Assembly (NCBI GenBank): GCA_016297495.1
Contig: JAEDGN010000022.1
Coordinates: forward strand, 1-35,376
Direction of reading: 5' to 3'
DNA from: Coprococcus sp.
Lineage (GTDB): Bacteria; Bacillota; Clostridia; Lachnospirales; Lachnospiraceae
Length of the DNA stretch: 35,376 nt
Positions 23,019-30,879 of this stretch are shown here, in pieces. Each line of letters opens with the position of its first letter. Position 1 is the stretch's first letter. The position numbers and the translations under genes are program-made. The notes beneath the pieces were generated by a model. It had not been told where the DNA came from, searched no databases, and saw only the letters and a list, made by a program, of their open reading frames with translations.

Positions 23019-24391
23019 AACGTGCAGGAGAGACCATCGATCCGGCGGGAGCTGTGGTCGCCATAAAGGATGCAGCGTGGCCGGCGCCTTTTGCGTCGGA
23101 GCTGGAATTTAATTCTCCCGCTCATGGTACCTGGAATATTGTTCATACAGGTATGAGGGTACCGGGAGCCAGGCAGATCTATGTCTGTGCCGGCAACTGC
23201 ATGCGTGGAGTGGTATTGACGGCCGCAGAGATGAATGAAGCCGATCGTTTTTCATTTGTTATTGTGGAAGAAGAGAATCTGCTGAACGGCAATCTGGAGG
23301 ATGTGACCATCGACGGTGTAGCAGATGTGATAGAGAAACTGGATGAGAGACCGAAGGCGGTGCTGCTTTTTACAGTTTGTCTGCATCATTTTCTCGGCTG
23401 TGACCTGGAAAGAGTGTACACAGAGCTGGCGTCGAGATTTCCGGATATCGTTTTTGTCCGCTGTTACATGGATCCTATTATGCAGAAAAATGGTCTGACA
23501 CCGGATCAGAAGCTGCGTAAGGCCATGTATGATCCGCTGCCGTGTGTGCCGGAAGAAAAGATCAATAACAAGGCTGTAAGCCTTCTGGGAAGTGATTTTG
23601 CGCTGGATGAAACTTCCGATCTGGCGAGGATTCTGGAGATAAACGGTTATGTGCTTCGGGAGCTTCCGAAATGCAGCACATGGAAGGAATACCTGAATCT
23701 GGCGGAGAGCAGGCTTTTTATCTCCTGTTATCCTTCCGGCAGATATGGTGCGGAGGAACAGGCAGGACGTCTTGGCCGGAAGCATCTGTATCTTCCGGCA
23801 TGCTTTGGGTATGAGGAAATCATGAAGCAGATGGATACATTGATGGAAACTCTGAGGGGGCTGTCTGCGGACAGGGAAGCGGTCTGCGGCGGCGGTGTCA
23901 CACAGCCTTTAGATGTCGATGCGGAAATTGCGTCCTGCGAGGCGGCTTTGGCCGATGCTTTGTCTGAAATAGGAGATATGCCGGTTGCCATCGACGGTAC
24001 TTTTCATCCGAGGCCTCTGGGGCTGGCAAGACTGCTGATATCCCATGGATTCTCTGTGACGACCGTTTATCTGGACGGCATCAGTCCGGAGGAAAAAGAT
24101 GATTTTGAATGGCTGAAAGTCCATGCGCCGGAGCTTGTGCTGTCAGCGACGATCCAGGTGAAAATGCGTGTTTTGCCAAGGCATGGTGAACGGGAGGTGC
24201 TGGCCATCGGTCAGAAAGCGGCATGGTTTACGGGCAGCAGACATTTTGTGAATGTGGTACAGGGCGGCGGTCTATATGGATTTGACGGCATCCGCCGGCT
24301 GGCCGGGCTGATGGTGGATGCGGTTCATGAGGAAAAAGATGCGGAGGACCTGGTTATCCGGAAGGGATGGGGGTGCGAAAGCTGCATATGA
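23012..24391 (+). CDS. NifD-like subunit, paralogue 2
   Basis: A 459-aa component 1 protein. It shares with D1 the N-terminal cysteine pair (Cys59 and Cys63 in VCAGNC), the mid-domain motif LFTVCLHHFLGCD (Cys123, matching ICITCVDALLGTD), RCYMD (Cys151) and the Cys221 before TWKEY. Unlike D1 it keeps a cysteine at the FeMo-co Cys position: LFISCYPSGRYGAEE, Cys239. The histidine ligand loop reads LYGFDG (421-426), so the second ligand is Tyr or Gly rather than His. The C-terminus ends CESCI, a possible extra metal site. It starts within the last codons of H2 (GGAGGAG upstream) and overlaps K2 by 4 nt. The ligand set suggests a different job from D1, for example scaffold versus catalyst. Confidence 0.9.
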   Translation: MLKRAGETIDPAGAVVAIKDAAWPAPFASELEFNSPAHGTWNIVHTGMRVPGARQIYVCAGNCMRGVVLTAAEMNEADRFSFVIVEEENLLNGNLEDVTIDGVADVIEKLDERPKAVLLFTVCLHHFLGCDLERVYTELASRFPDIVFVRCYMDPIMQKNGLTPDQKLRKAMYDPLPCVPEEKINNKAVSLLGSDFALDETSDLARILEINGYVLRELPKCSTWKEYLNLAESRLFISCYPSGRYGAEEQAGRLGRKHLYLPACFGYEEIMKQMDTLMETLRGLSADREAVCGGGVTQPLDVDAEIASCEAALADALSEIGDMPVAIDGTFHPRPLGLARLLISHGFSVTTVYLDGISPEEKDDFEWLKVHAPELVLSATIQVKMRVLPRHGEREVLAIGQKAAWFTGSRHFVNVVQGGGLYGFDGIRRLAGLMVDAVHEEKDAEDLVIRKGWGCESCI

Positions 24392-25659
24392 GACAAGCCT
24401 ATCGTATTATACCGATCTATACGGCGGATGTATCCGGTGTATGCTCTGCTTTGTATGAACTGGGAGGCATGACGGTCATGCATGATCCTTCCGGCTGCAA
24501 TTCTACTTATAATACTCATGACGAGATCCGGTGGTATGATCAGGACAGCCTGATCTTTATCTCCGGATTGTCGGAAATTGACGCTATCATGGGAAATGAT
24601 GACAAATTTGTTCATGATACGGCAAAAGCCGCACGTGAACTGAAACCGGAATTCATTGCTCTGGCCAGTTCACCTATTCCTTATTTAAATGGAACGGATT
24701 TTCCGGCTCTGGCGGCGATTCTGGAAGAGGAAACGGGGATACCGGCTTTTGCCGTGTCGACCAATGGTATGCATGATTATGTGTACGGTGCGGGGATGGC
24801 TCTGGCGGCCATAGCGGAGCGGTTCACAGACCCGGCGGCCAATGCGGGGGCAGGCGGTTCCGGGGGAACAGAAGATTCTGACGGGCCGGGCATTTGTGGC
24901 AGCACGGCTGGTTTCTGCAGGAATCCACGGAATGTAAATATTCTGGGAATGACCCCTCTGGATTTTGGACCGCTCTCCCATGGGGAGACCATAAAAAAGT
25001 CTCTGGAAGCAATGGGATGGCAGGTCATTTCCACCTGGGCCATGGGAGATGGACTGGAAACAATTTCGAGGGCCGGTGAGGCAGCGGTGAATCTGGTGGT
25101 TTCATCCGTGGGGCTCAGGGCGGCCAGGGTACTTCAGGAAAAATTCGGCACCCCGTATGTGGTGGGGGCTCCGGTGGGAGCTTTTGCAGAAAAGCTGTCT
25201 GCGGCCATGGAGCGGTCTGTGGAAAGCGGAGAATGTGAGATTGCCTGTCTGACAGCACGTACTTCGGTCAGCGGATACGGAGAAGCAGCCACAGGTACAG
25301 GGATATCTGCGTGCAGTTCGATGAAAGAACCGGATGTGGCGGATATCACGCTGATCGGTGAGCCGGTGACCATGGGATCTCTGGCTGCAGCTATTGAGAA
25401 TCAGTACGGCCGATCCGTGCGGGTGCTCTGTCCTCTGGAAGAGTGGGAAGGACTGCTGGCACCGAAGGATGAAGCGGTCTGCGGCGAGGAAGAAATAGAG
25501 GAAAAACTGAAGAACGCGAAAGTCATTGTGGCAGATCCGCTGTATAAGCCGGTCTGTCCGAAAGACTGCCGGTTCTATGAATTGCCTCATATCGCATTCT
25601 CCGGAAGGATTTTCCTGAAAAAAATAAAAAAGATGTCGGGTTTTGCTGAACTTTTGTAA
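24388..25659 (+). CDS. NifK-like subunit, paralogue 2, with cysteine-bearing insertions
   Basis: A 423-aa component 1 protein. The start at 24388 gives an N-terminus colinear with K1 (both have ALYELGG at 21-27 and Cys37 in DPSGC/DAGGC). The ATG at 24367 would add seven residues and has a poorer fit. Position 98-103 reads PYLNGTD, so the NifK Cys of CMAEVIGDD is absent. Compared with K1 it has a Gly/Ser-rich insertion (about 148-180, with Cys170 and Cys177) and a second longer insertion (about 276-315, with Cys283, Cys287 and Cys309), and it is 72 residues longer. The insertions may be flexible or may add metal sites. It is expected to partner D2, with hydF following 24 nt later. Confidence 0.85.
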   Translation: MRQAYRIIPIYTADVSGVCSALYELGGMTVMHDPSGCNSTYNTHDEIRWYDQDSLIFISGLSEIDAIMGNDDKFVHDTAKAARELKPEFIALASSPIPYLNGTDFPALAAILEEETGIPAFAVSTNGMHDYVYGAGMALAAIAERFTDPAANAGAGGSGGTEDSDGPGICGSTAGFCRNPRNVNILGMTPLDFGPLSHGETIKKSLEAMGWQVISTWAMGDGLETISRAGEAAVNLVVSSVGLRAARVLQEKFGTPYVVGAPVGAFAEKLSAAMERSVESGECEIACLTARTSVSGYGEAATGTGISACSSMKEPDVADITLIGEPVTMGSLAAAIENQYGRSVRVLCPLEEWEGLLAPKDEAVCGEEEIEEKLKNAKVIVADPLYKPVCPKDCRFYELPHIAFSGRIFLKKIKKMSGFAELL

Positions 25660-25683
25660 TAGCATTCAACAAGGAGGAGTAAG

Positions 25684-26889
25684 ATGGGACTGAATGATAC
25701 ACCGTCGGGTGAGCGGGTGCATATTGGTTTTTTTGGTCGGAGAAATGCAGGCAAATCCAGCCTGGTCAATGCTGTGACGGGACAGGAGCTGGCGGTGGTC
25801 TCTCAGACGAGGGGAACAACGACGGACCCGGTGAGCAAGGCTATGGAGCTGCTGCCTGTTGGACCGGTCGTGATCATTGATACGCCCGGTTTTGATGATG
25901 AGGGTGCCCTTGGTGAACTGAGAGTGAGGAAGACAAGGCAGGTGCTGAACCGCGCGGATGTGGCAGTGCTGGTGGCAGACAGCACGGAAGGTCTGAAGGA
26001 ATGCGACAGGGAATTGATCGAGCTGTTCCGGCAAAAGGAGATTCCTTATCTGATCGCATGGAATAAATGTGATCTGCTGTCGGAGATTCCGGCGGAAGCT
26101 GCCAGTGAAATTTATGTCAGTGCCACGGAAAAGATACATATAGAGGAATTGAAGGAGAAGATTGCCCGTCTTGGAAAGACAGAGGAGAACAAGCTGATGC
26201 TGGTGGGCGATCTGATCCGTCCGGGCGATCTGGTCGTGCTGGTTATTCCAATTGATAAGGCTGCACCGAAGGGACGTCTGATCCTGCCGCAGCAGCAGGT
26301 GATCCGGGATATTCTGGAGGCGGAGGCTGCCGCTGTCTGTGTTAAAGAATACGAACTGCGGGAGACACTGGACAAATTCAGGGAATCACCTGCGCTGGTC
26401 ATCACGGACAGTCAGGTATTTGCAAAGGTATCTGCTGATGTGCCGCCGGAAATACCGCTGACCTCATTTTCTATTTTGATGGCCCGTCACAAGGGACTTC
26501 TGGATATGGCTGTCAGGGGTGTGGCTGCCGTGGAAAAGCTGCAGGATGGGGATACGATACTTATCGCCGAAGGCTGTACCCATCACCGGCAATGCGATGA
26601 TATCGGCAGTGTAAAGATTCCGCGCTGGCTGAAAAATTATACGGGAAAGAAGCTGAATATCGAATTGTGTTCAGGCAGAGAATTCCCGGATGATCTGTCA
26701 AAATATGCGCTGATTATCCATTGCGGCGGCTGTATGCTCAATGAGCGGGAAGTAAGATACAGAATGAAATGCGCCGCAGATCAGCAGGTGCCGATGACCA
26801 ACTATGGCATTGCCATTGCCTATATGCAGGGAATTCTGAAGCGGAGCATCGGCATATTTCCGCATCTTCTGCCGGAATTTGAAGAGTAG
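25684..26889 (+). CDS. hydF: [FeFe]-hydrogenase maturation GTPase HydF
   Basis: A 401-aa, full-length HydF. The N-terminal GTPase domain has the P-loop GRRNAGKSS (18-26), DTPGF (66-70) and NKCD (127-130). A dimerisation domain follows, and a C-terminal [4Fe-4S] domain holds the family ligands Cys298-x-His300 and His346-Cys347-x2-Cys350. In known systems it carries the [2Fe] subcluster made by HydE and HydG and inserts it in HydA. Neither hydE, hydG nor hydA is in the window. AAGGAGG precedes the ATG. Because all motifs are intact, it probably still binds a cluster, though its cargo here is open. Confidence 0.95.
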   Translation: MGLNDTPSGERVHIGFFGRRNAGKSSLVNAVTGQELAVVSQTRGTTTDPVSKAMELLPVGPVVIIDTPGFDDEGALGELRVRKTRQVLNRADVAVLVADSTEGLKECDRELIELFRQKEIPYLIAWNKCDLLSEIPAEAASEIYVSATEKIHIEELKEKIARLGKTEENKLMLVGDLIRPGDLVVLVIPIDKAAPKGRLILPQQQVIRDILEAEAAAVCVKEYELRETLDKFRESPALVITDSQVFAKVSADVPPEIPLTSFSILMARHKGLLDMAVRGVAAVEKLQDGDTILIAEGCTHHRQCDDIGSVKIPRWLKNYTGKKLNIELCSGREFPDDLSKYALIIHCGGCMLNEREVRYRMKCAADQQVPMTNYGIAIAYMQGILKRSIGIFPHLLPEFEE

Positions 26890-26906
26890 CAAAAAGAGGT
26901 GTTGTT

Positions 26907-27140
26907 ATGAGGCTGGAAAGTCTGTCACTTATGACAGAGGCGGTCCGTCTGTTCAGAGAGAAATGTATCGTGCCGCTGCGGATCAATGAGGAAGCGTGCC
27001 GGAAACATCTGGAAGTGTCCAGTGCATTTGCTGCATCCGATACGCCGGTGCTGGGTTATGATAAAGTGAGTCGGATTATCCGGGATTATCCGCCGGAAGA
27101 AGCTGTGAAGCTGCTGAAACAATGTGTGGAGGAAGGATAA
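26907..27140 (+). CDS. 77-aa protein resembling the C-terminal part of aspartate ammonia-lyase
   Basis: The sequence (TEAVRLFREKCIVPLRINEE, then CRKHLEVSSAFAAS and TPVLGYDKVSRII) resembles the C-terminal helices of aspartase/fumarase superfamily enzymes. An aspartase gene often accompanies hydE/hydF/hydG operons in clostridia, as I recall. The catalytic signature (GSSAMPGK-x-NP) and the rest of the fold are absent, so it cannot be an active lyase alone. It has its own ribosome site (AGAGGTG) and starts 17 nt after hydF. It may be a truncated remnant or a reused fragment that binds another protein. The identification is by motif memory. Confidence 0.55.
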   Translation: MRLESLSLMTEAVRLFREKCIVPLRINEEACRKHLEVSSAFAASDTPVLGYDKVSRIIRDYPPEEAVKLLKQCVEEG

Positions 27141-27186
27141 TGTCGCTTTTAATGCGACCATACAAAATATAATATCCTGTAAAATG

Positions 27187-27218
27187 TGGCTGTAAACAAA
27201 AATACAGCCATATTTTTT
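27187..27218 (+). terminator. Intrinsic terminator closing the central cluster
   Basis: An 8-bp perfect stem, TGGCTGTA (27187-27194) with TACAGCCA (27203-27210), followed by TATTTTTTG. A shorter hairpin, GTCGC/GCGAC at 27142-27158, precedes it without a T-tract. Confidence 0.8.
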
Positions 27219-27233
27219 GAGGAGGTTTCGGAT

Positions 27234-27887
27234 ATGAAGAACAATTTAACCGAACTTGTATTTATTCTTGACAGAAGCGGCTCCATGAGGGGCCTGGAGG
27301 GGGATACCATCGGTGGATTCAATGCCATGATTGACAGACAGAAGCGGCAGGAGGGAGAGGCTTATGTTTCCACTATTTTATTTGACAATTTCAGTGAGGT
27401 ACTTCATGACAGAGTGAAGCTGTCAGAGATTGGTGTCATGACAGAAAAGGATTATACAGTCAGGGGCTGTACGGCATTGATGGACGCCATCGGCGGTGCC
27501 GTTCACCATATAGGGAATATTCATAAATATGCACGTCCGGAGGATGTGCCGGCCTATACGATATTTGTTATTACGACAGATGGCATGGAGAATGCCAGCC
27601 ACTATTATAATCATATGATGGTGAAGCATATGATTGAACGTCAGAAGAAGAAGTACGGCTGGGAGTTTATTTTTATGGCAGCCAATATTGATGCCGCAGA
27701 GACGGCAGCAGGCTTTGGCATCGATGAGCAGCATGCTGTGAATTATCATGCGGACAGTATAGGGACGCGAAATGTTTATGAAGCTGTTTCGGAGGCAGTC
27801 AGTCAGGTTCGGAGTTCGAAACCGCTGAGTGCGTCCTGGCGTGCAAAAGCGGATCAGGATTACAATGAGAGGAAGCATGTCGGATAA
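27234..27887 (+). CDS. von Willebrand factor A domain protein (TerY-like)
   Basis: A 217-aa protein made of one vWA domain. The MIDAS motif is complete: DRSGSM (14-19), a Thr in RGCTALMDAIG and an Asp in TTDGMEN. It resembles TerY-type vWA proteins of tellurite or stress-response modules. It has no signal peptide, so it acts in the cytoplasm. I chose ATG 27234, which has GAGGAGG upstream; an earlier in-frame ATG lies within the terminator. A macrodomain gene follows 68 nt later, and such pairings are known from Ter-linked clusters. Target and role are not known. Confidence 0.85.
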   Translation: MKNNLTELVFILDRSGSMRGLEGDTIGGFNAMIDRQKRQEGEAYVSTILFDNFSEVLHDRVKLSEIGVMTEKDYTVRGCTALMDAIGGAVHHIGNIHKYARPEDVPAYTIFVITTDGMENASHYYNHMMVKHMIERQKKKYGWEFIFMAANIDAAETAAGFGIDEQHAVNYHADSIGTRNVYEAVSEAVSQVRSSKPLSASWRAKADQDYNERKHVG

Positions 27888-27894
27888 TATAGCG

Positions 27895-27923
27895 TAGACA
27901 AATCTTTTTCATCGATGTACACT
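27895..27923 (+). promoter_or_regulatory. Possible promoter for the macrodomain gene
   Basis: TAGACA (27895-27900) and TACACT (27918-27923) have 17-nt spacing. The -10 match is moderate. Confidence 0.35.
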
Positions 27924-27955
27924 ATCTGTAAGAGGCAGATAGGAAGGGTGATAGG

Positions 27956-28996
27956 ATGCCATTACAGATAATCAGGAATGATATTACGAAGGTGACATGT
28001 GATGCAATCGTCAATGCAGCGAATTCGTCCCTGCTTGGCGGCGGGGGTGTGGACGGTGCTATCCACCGGGCGGCAGGGCCGGAGCTTCTGGATGAATGCA
28101 GGAAGCTTGGCGGCTGCCGGACAGGACAGGCGAAGATTACGGGTGCTTACCGTCTGCCATGCCGTTATGTAATTCATACGGTGGGCCCCATCTGGAGAGG
28201 CGGGCATTGTGGAGAGCGGGAATTGCTCACATCCTGTTACCGGGAATCATTGAAGCTGGCAGAGCAGTACGAATGTGAATCGGTGGCCTTTCCGTTGATT
28301 TCTTCAGGCATATATGGATATCCGAAGGAGGAGGCGCTGCAGGTGGCCGTGGAAGTGATCAGTGACTTTATTCTGTATCATGATATGAATGTGATCATTG
28401 TGGTCTTTGACAGAGCCGGTTTCCAGATCAGCAAAAAGCTGATGAAGGATATCGAAGAATATATTGATGAATATTATGCGGGGACGCATAGTGACGATAT
28501 CAGCAGGCGGTTACAGACGGCAATGATTCGCGAAGAGGCGGCAGAATATCAAGCGCGGCCCTTTGCAGCGGAAAGAAGTGTGCAGAAGCCGCCAAGGAAG
28601 CTTGATACTGCGAAGCCTGTCAGGAGCAGAGATCTGGATGATATCATCCGGCAGCTGGATGAAAGCTTTTCACAGATGCTGCTGAGAAAAATCGATGAGA
28701 AGGGCATGACGGACGCCCAATGCTATAAAAAGGCCAATATAGACAGGAAACTATTTTCCAAGATCCGAAGTGATATTCATTATAAGCCGAAGAAGACCAC
28801 GGTGCTGGCCTTCGCCATTGCGCTGGAACTGGATCTTGAGGAGACGAAGGACATGCTGATGAAGGCGGGGTTCGCTTTGTCCCACAGCAGTAAATTCGAT
28901 GTTATTATCGAATATTTCATTAGAAAAGGCAATTATAATATTTATGAGATCAACGAAGCATTGTTTGCGTTTGATCAGAGTTTACTGGGTACGTAG
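27956..28996 (+). CDS. Macrodomain protein with C-terminal helix-turn-helix-like domain
   Basis: A 346-aa protein. Residues about 1-165 form a macrodomain with NAANSSLLGGGGVDGAIHRAAG, the ADP-ribose-binding loop of O-acetyl-ADP-ribose deacetylase-type enzymes, and FPLISSGIYGYP. A charged linker (about 170-225) joins it to a helical domain of about 120 residues (KANIDRKLFSKIRSD, TTVLAFAIALELDLEETKDM, FALSHSSKFDVII) of a type also seen alone or fused in clostridial regulators. The linkage suggests that ADP-ribose or a derivative controls DNA binding, but this is inference. It follows the vWA gene and is closed by a strong terminator. Confidence 0.85.
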   Translation: MPLQIIRNDITKVTCDAIVNAANSSLLGGGGVDGAIHRAAGPELLDECRKLGGCRTGQAKITGAYRLPCRYVIHTVGPIWRGGHCGERELLTSCYRESLKLAEQYECESVAFPLISSGIYGYPKEEALQVAVEVISDFILYHDMNVIIVVFDRAGFQISKKLMKDIEEYIDEYYAGTHSDDISRRLQTAMIREEAAEYQARPFAAERSVQKPPRKLDTAKPVRSRDLDDIIRQLDESFSQMLLRKIDEKGMTDAQCYKKANIDRKLFSKIRSDIHYKPKKTTVLAFAIALELDLEETKDMLMKAGFALSHSSKFDVIIEYFIRKGNYNIYEINEALFAFDQSLLGT

Positions 28997-28998
28997 CA

Positions 28999-29043
28999 AA
29001 AACTCCAGAAACGATTTGCGATGAGCATGTTTCTGGAGTTTTT
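28999..29043. terminator. Bidirectional intrinsic terminator
   Basis: A 14-bp stem, AAAACTCCAGAAAC (28999-29012) with GTTTCTGGAGTTTT (29029-29042), followed by T. It serves the macrodomain gene and the converging ftsH. Confidence 0.85.
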
Positions 29044-29050
29044 GCATCCC

Positions 29051-30865
29051 CTATGCATTGAGGATTTCCATGAATTCTTCTCCTGTAATGGTTTCTTTTT
29101 CATAGAGGAACTGCGCCAGTTCATCCAGCTTGGATCTGTTTTCCAGAAGAATCCGGATGGCTTTTTTGTGCTGTTTTTTGACCAGTGCCACCACCTGACG
29201 GTCAATCTCTGTCTGGGTCTCTGCGGAGCAGGCCAGAGAAGCGTCGCCGCCCAGATACTGATTGGTGACTGTCTCCAGCGCTACCATATCGAAGTCCTCA
29301 CTCATACCGTAGCGGGTAATCATGGCACGGGCCAGGCGGGTAGCCTGCTCGATATCGTTGGAGGCGCCGGTGGTGACGGAACCGAAGATGATTTCCTCAG
29401 CAGCACGGCCGCCGGTGAAGGTGGCAATTTTATTTTCAATTTCTTCCTTGGTCATGAGGTAATGGTTGCCTTCGTCCACCTGCATGGTATAACCCAGGGC
29501 ACCGGAGGTTCGTGGAATAATGGTAATCTTCTGAACCGGTGCGGAGTTGGTCTGTTTAGCAGCTACAAGGGCGTGACCGATTTCATGGTAAGAAACGATA
29601 AGTTTTTCTTTGCTGGTTAAAATGGCATTTTTCTTCTGGTAGCCGGCAATAACAACTTCAATACTTTCTTCCAGGTCGGACTGGGTGGCGAATTTTCGTC
29701 CGTCACGGACTGCACGGAGAGCCGCTTCGTTGACGATGTTGGCCAGTTCAGCACCGGAGGCACCGGAAGCCATGCGGGCTATCTTGTTGAAGTCCACATT
29801 GTCGCCGATACGGATCTTTTTGGCATGAACCTTCAGGATTTCTTCACGGCCCTTCAGATCTGGAAGTTCAACAGGAACCCGTCGGTCAAAACGTCCCGGA
29901 CGTGTCAGAGCAGGGTCCAGAGATTCCGGACGGTTGGTGGCAGCCAGAATGATTACACCGGTGTTGCCTTCAAAACCGTCCATTTCTGTCAGCAGCTGAT
30001 TCAGAGTCTGTTCCCGTTCGTCGTTGCCGCCAATCTGACCATCACGTTTTTTGCCGATGGCATCGATTTCGTCGATGAAGACGATACAAGGTGCTTTCTC
30101 TTTGGCCTGTTTAAACAGGTCGCGGACTTTGGAAGCACCCATGCCGACGAACATTTCCACGAATTCAGAACCGGACATGGAGAAGAATGGGACATTGGCT
30201 TCACCTGCGACAGCCTTGGCCAGCATGGTTTTACCGGTTCCGGGAGGTCCTACGAGCAGGATGCCCTTTGGCATGGAGGCACCGATGTCTTTATATTTGC
30301 CCGGATTATGGAGATAATCCACGATTTCTGTCAGATTTTCCTTGGCTTCGTCTTCACCGGCCACATCGGAGAACTTGATGCCTTCAGAGGATTTAACGTA
30401 AATCTTGGCATTGCTCTTGCCCATGCCGAACATCATAGAATCCTTGCCGCCGCCCATTTTGGAAATCATCTTTTTGGATATATATTGTCCGATGACAATG
30501 AATATCAGCAGAGGGAGTACCCATGACAGGAAGATGCTCAGAAGGGGAGACATTTCCTCAATAATCTCGCTGGAGAATTCTGCACCGGAGGCATAGAGAC
30601 GCTCTGTGCGGGCTGGATCGTCCATGATGCCGGTTTTGTAAATCTGTGAGTTATCTTTGTTTGTAAAAAGGATCTGATTGTCCTGAATCTGAACCTGACC
30701 GATTTCTTTATTGTTGGTCATGGTAATAAATGTACCGTAATCAACTTCCTGGACACTCCGGCGGTTCAGCAGAGGCATGGCCAGTACATTAAAGAGAAAG
30801 ATGACCAGCAGGACAATGGTGTAATAATAGAACCAGTTTTTCTTTGGCGCTTTGACTTCGTTCAT
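29051..30865 (-). CDS. ftsH: ATP-dependent zinc metalloprotease FtsH
   Basis: A 604-aa membrane AAA+ protease. Two membrane helices (about 13-33 and 108-128) flank a periplasmic-side domain. The AAA module has Walker A GPPGTGKT (206-213), Walker B IVFIDEID (261-268) and arginine fingers in TRPGRFDRR. The protease has HEIGH (427-431) as zinc ligands and an Asp in GASNDIEQA as the third. It degrades misfolded or regulatory membrane and cytoplasmic proteins. The second region of homology carries SGASGAEL rather than the common SGADL, and the protein lacks the long acidic tail of some orthologues, which is normal for a second clostridial FtsH. It is followed on the same strand by terminator sequence. 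Confidence 0.95.
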   Translation of the reverse strand: MNEVKAPKKNWFYYYTIVLLVIFLFNVLAMPLLNRRSVQEVDYGTFITMTNNKEIGQVQIQDNQILFTNKDNSQIYKTGIMDDPARTERLYASGAEFSSEIIEEMSPLLSIFLSWVLPLLIFIVIGQYISKKMISKMGGGKDSMMFGMGKSNAKIYVKSSEGIKFSDVAGEDEAKENLTEIVDYLHNPGKYKDIGASMPKGILLVGPPGTGKTMLAKAVAGEANVPFFSMSGSEFVEMFVGMGASKVRDLFKQAKEKAPCIVFIDEIDAIGKKRDGQIGGNDEREQTLNQLLTEMDGFEGNTGVIILAATNRPESLDPALTRPGRFDRRVPVELPDLKGREEILKVHAKKIRIGDNVDFNKIARMASGASGAELANIVNEAALRAVRDGRKFATQSDLEESIEVVIAGYQKKNAILTSKEKLIVSYHEIGHALVAAKQTNSAPVQKITIIPRTSGALGYTMQVDEGNHYLMTKEEIENKIATFTGGRAAEEIIFGSVTTGASNDIEQATRLARAMITRYGMSEDFDMVALETVTNQYLGGDASLACSAETQTEIDRQVVALVKKQHKKAIRILLENRSKLDELAQFLYEKETITGEEFMEILNA

Positions 30866-30879
30866 GTGTATATTCCCTC

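Noticed and set aside
14116..25659. Chlorophyll (BchLNB), F430 (CfbCD) or methylthio-alkane reductase (MarBHDK) systems
   Set aside because: None of the pathway genes are near, and the presence of HypCDEF and HydF does not fit them. Distant relation remains likely at family level.
29825..30526. Plus-strand open frame (233 codons) opposite ftsH
   Set aside because: Shadow of ftsH, whose Walker and HEIGH motifs are certain on the minus strand.
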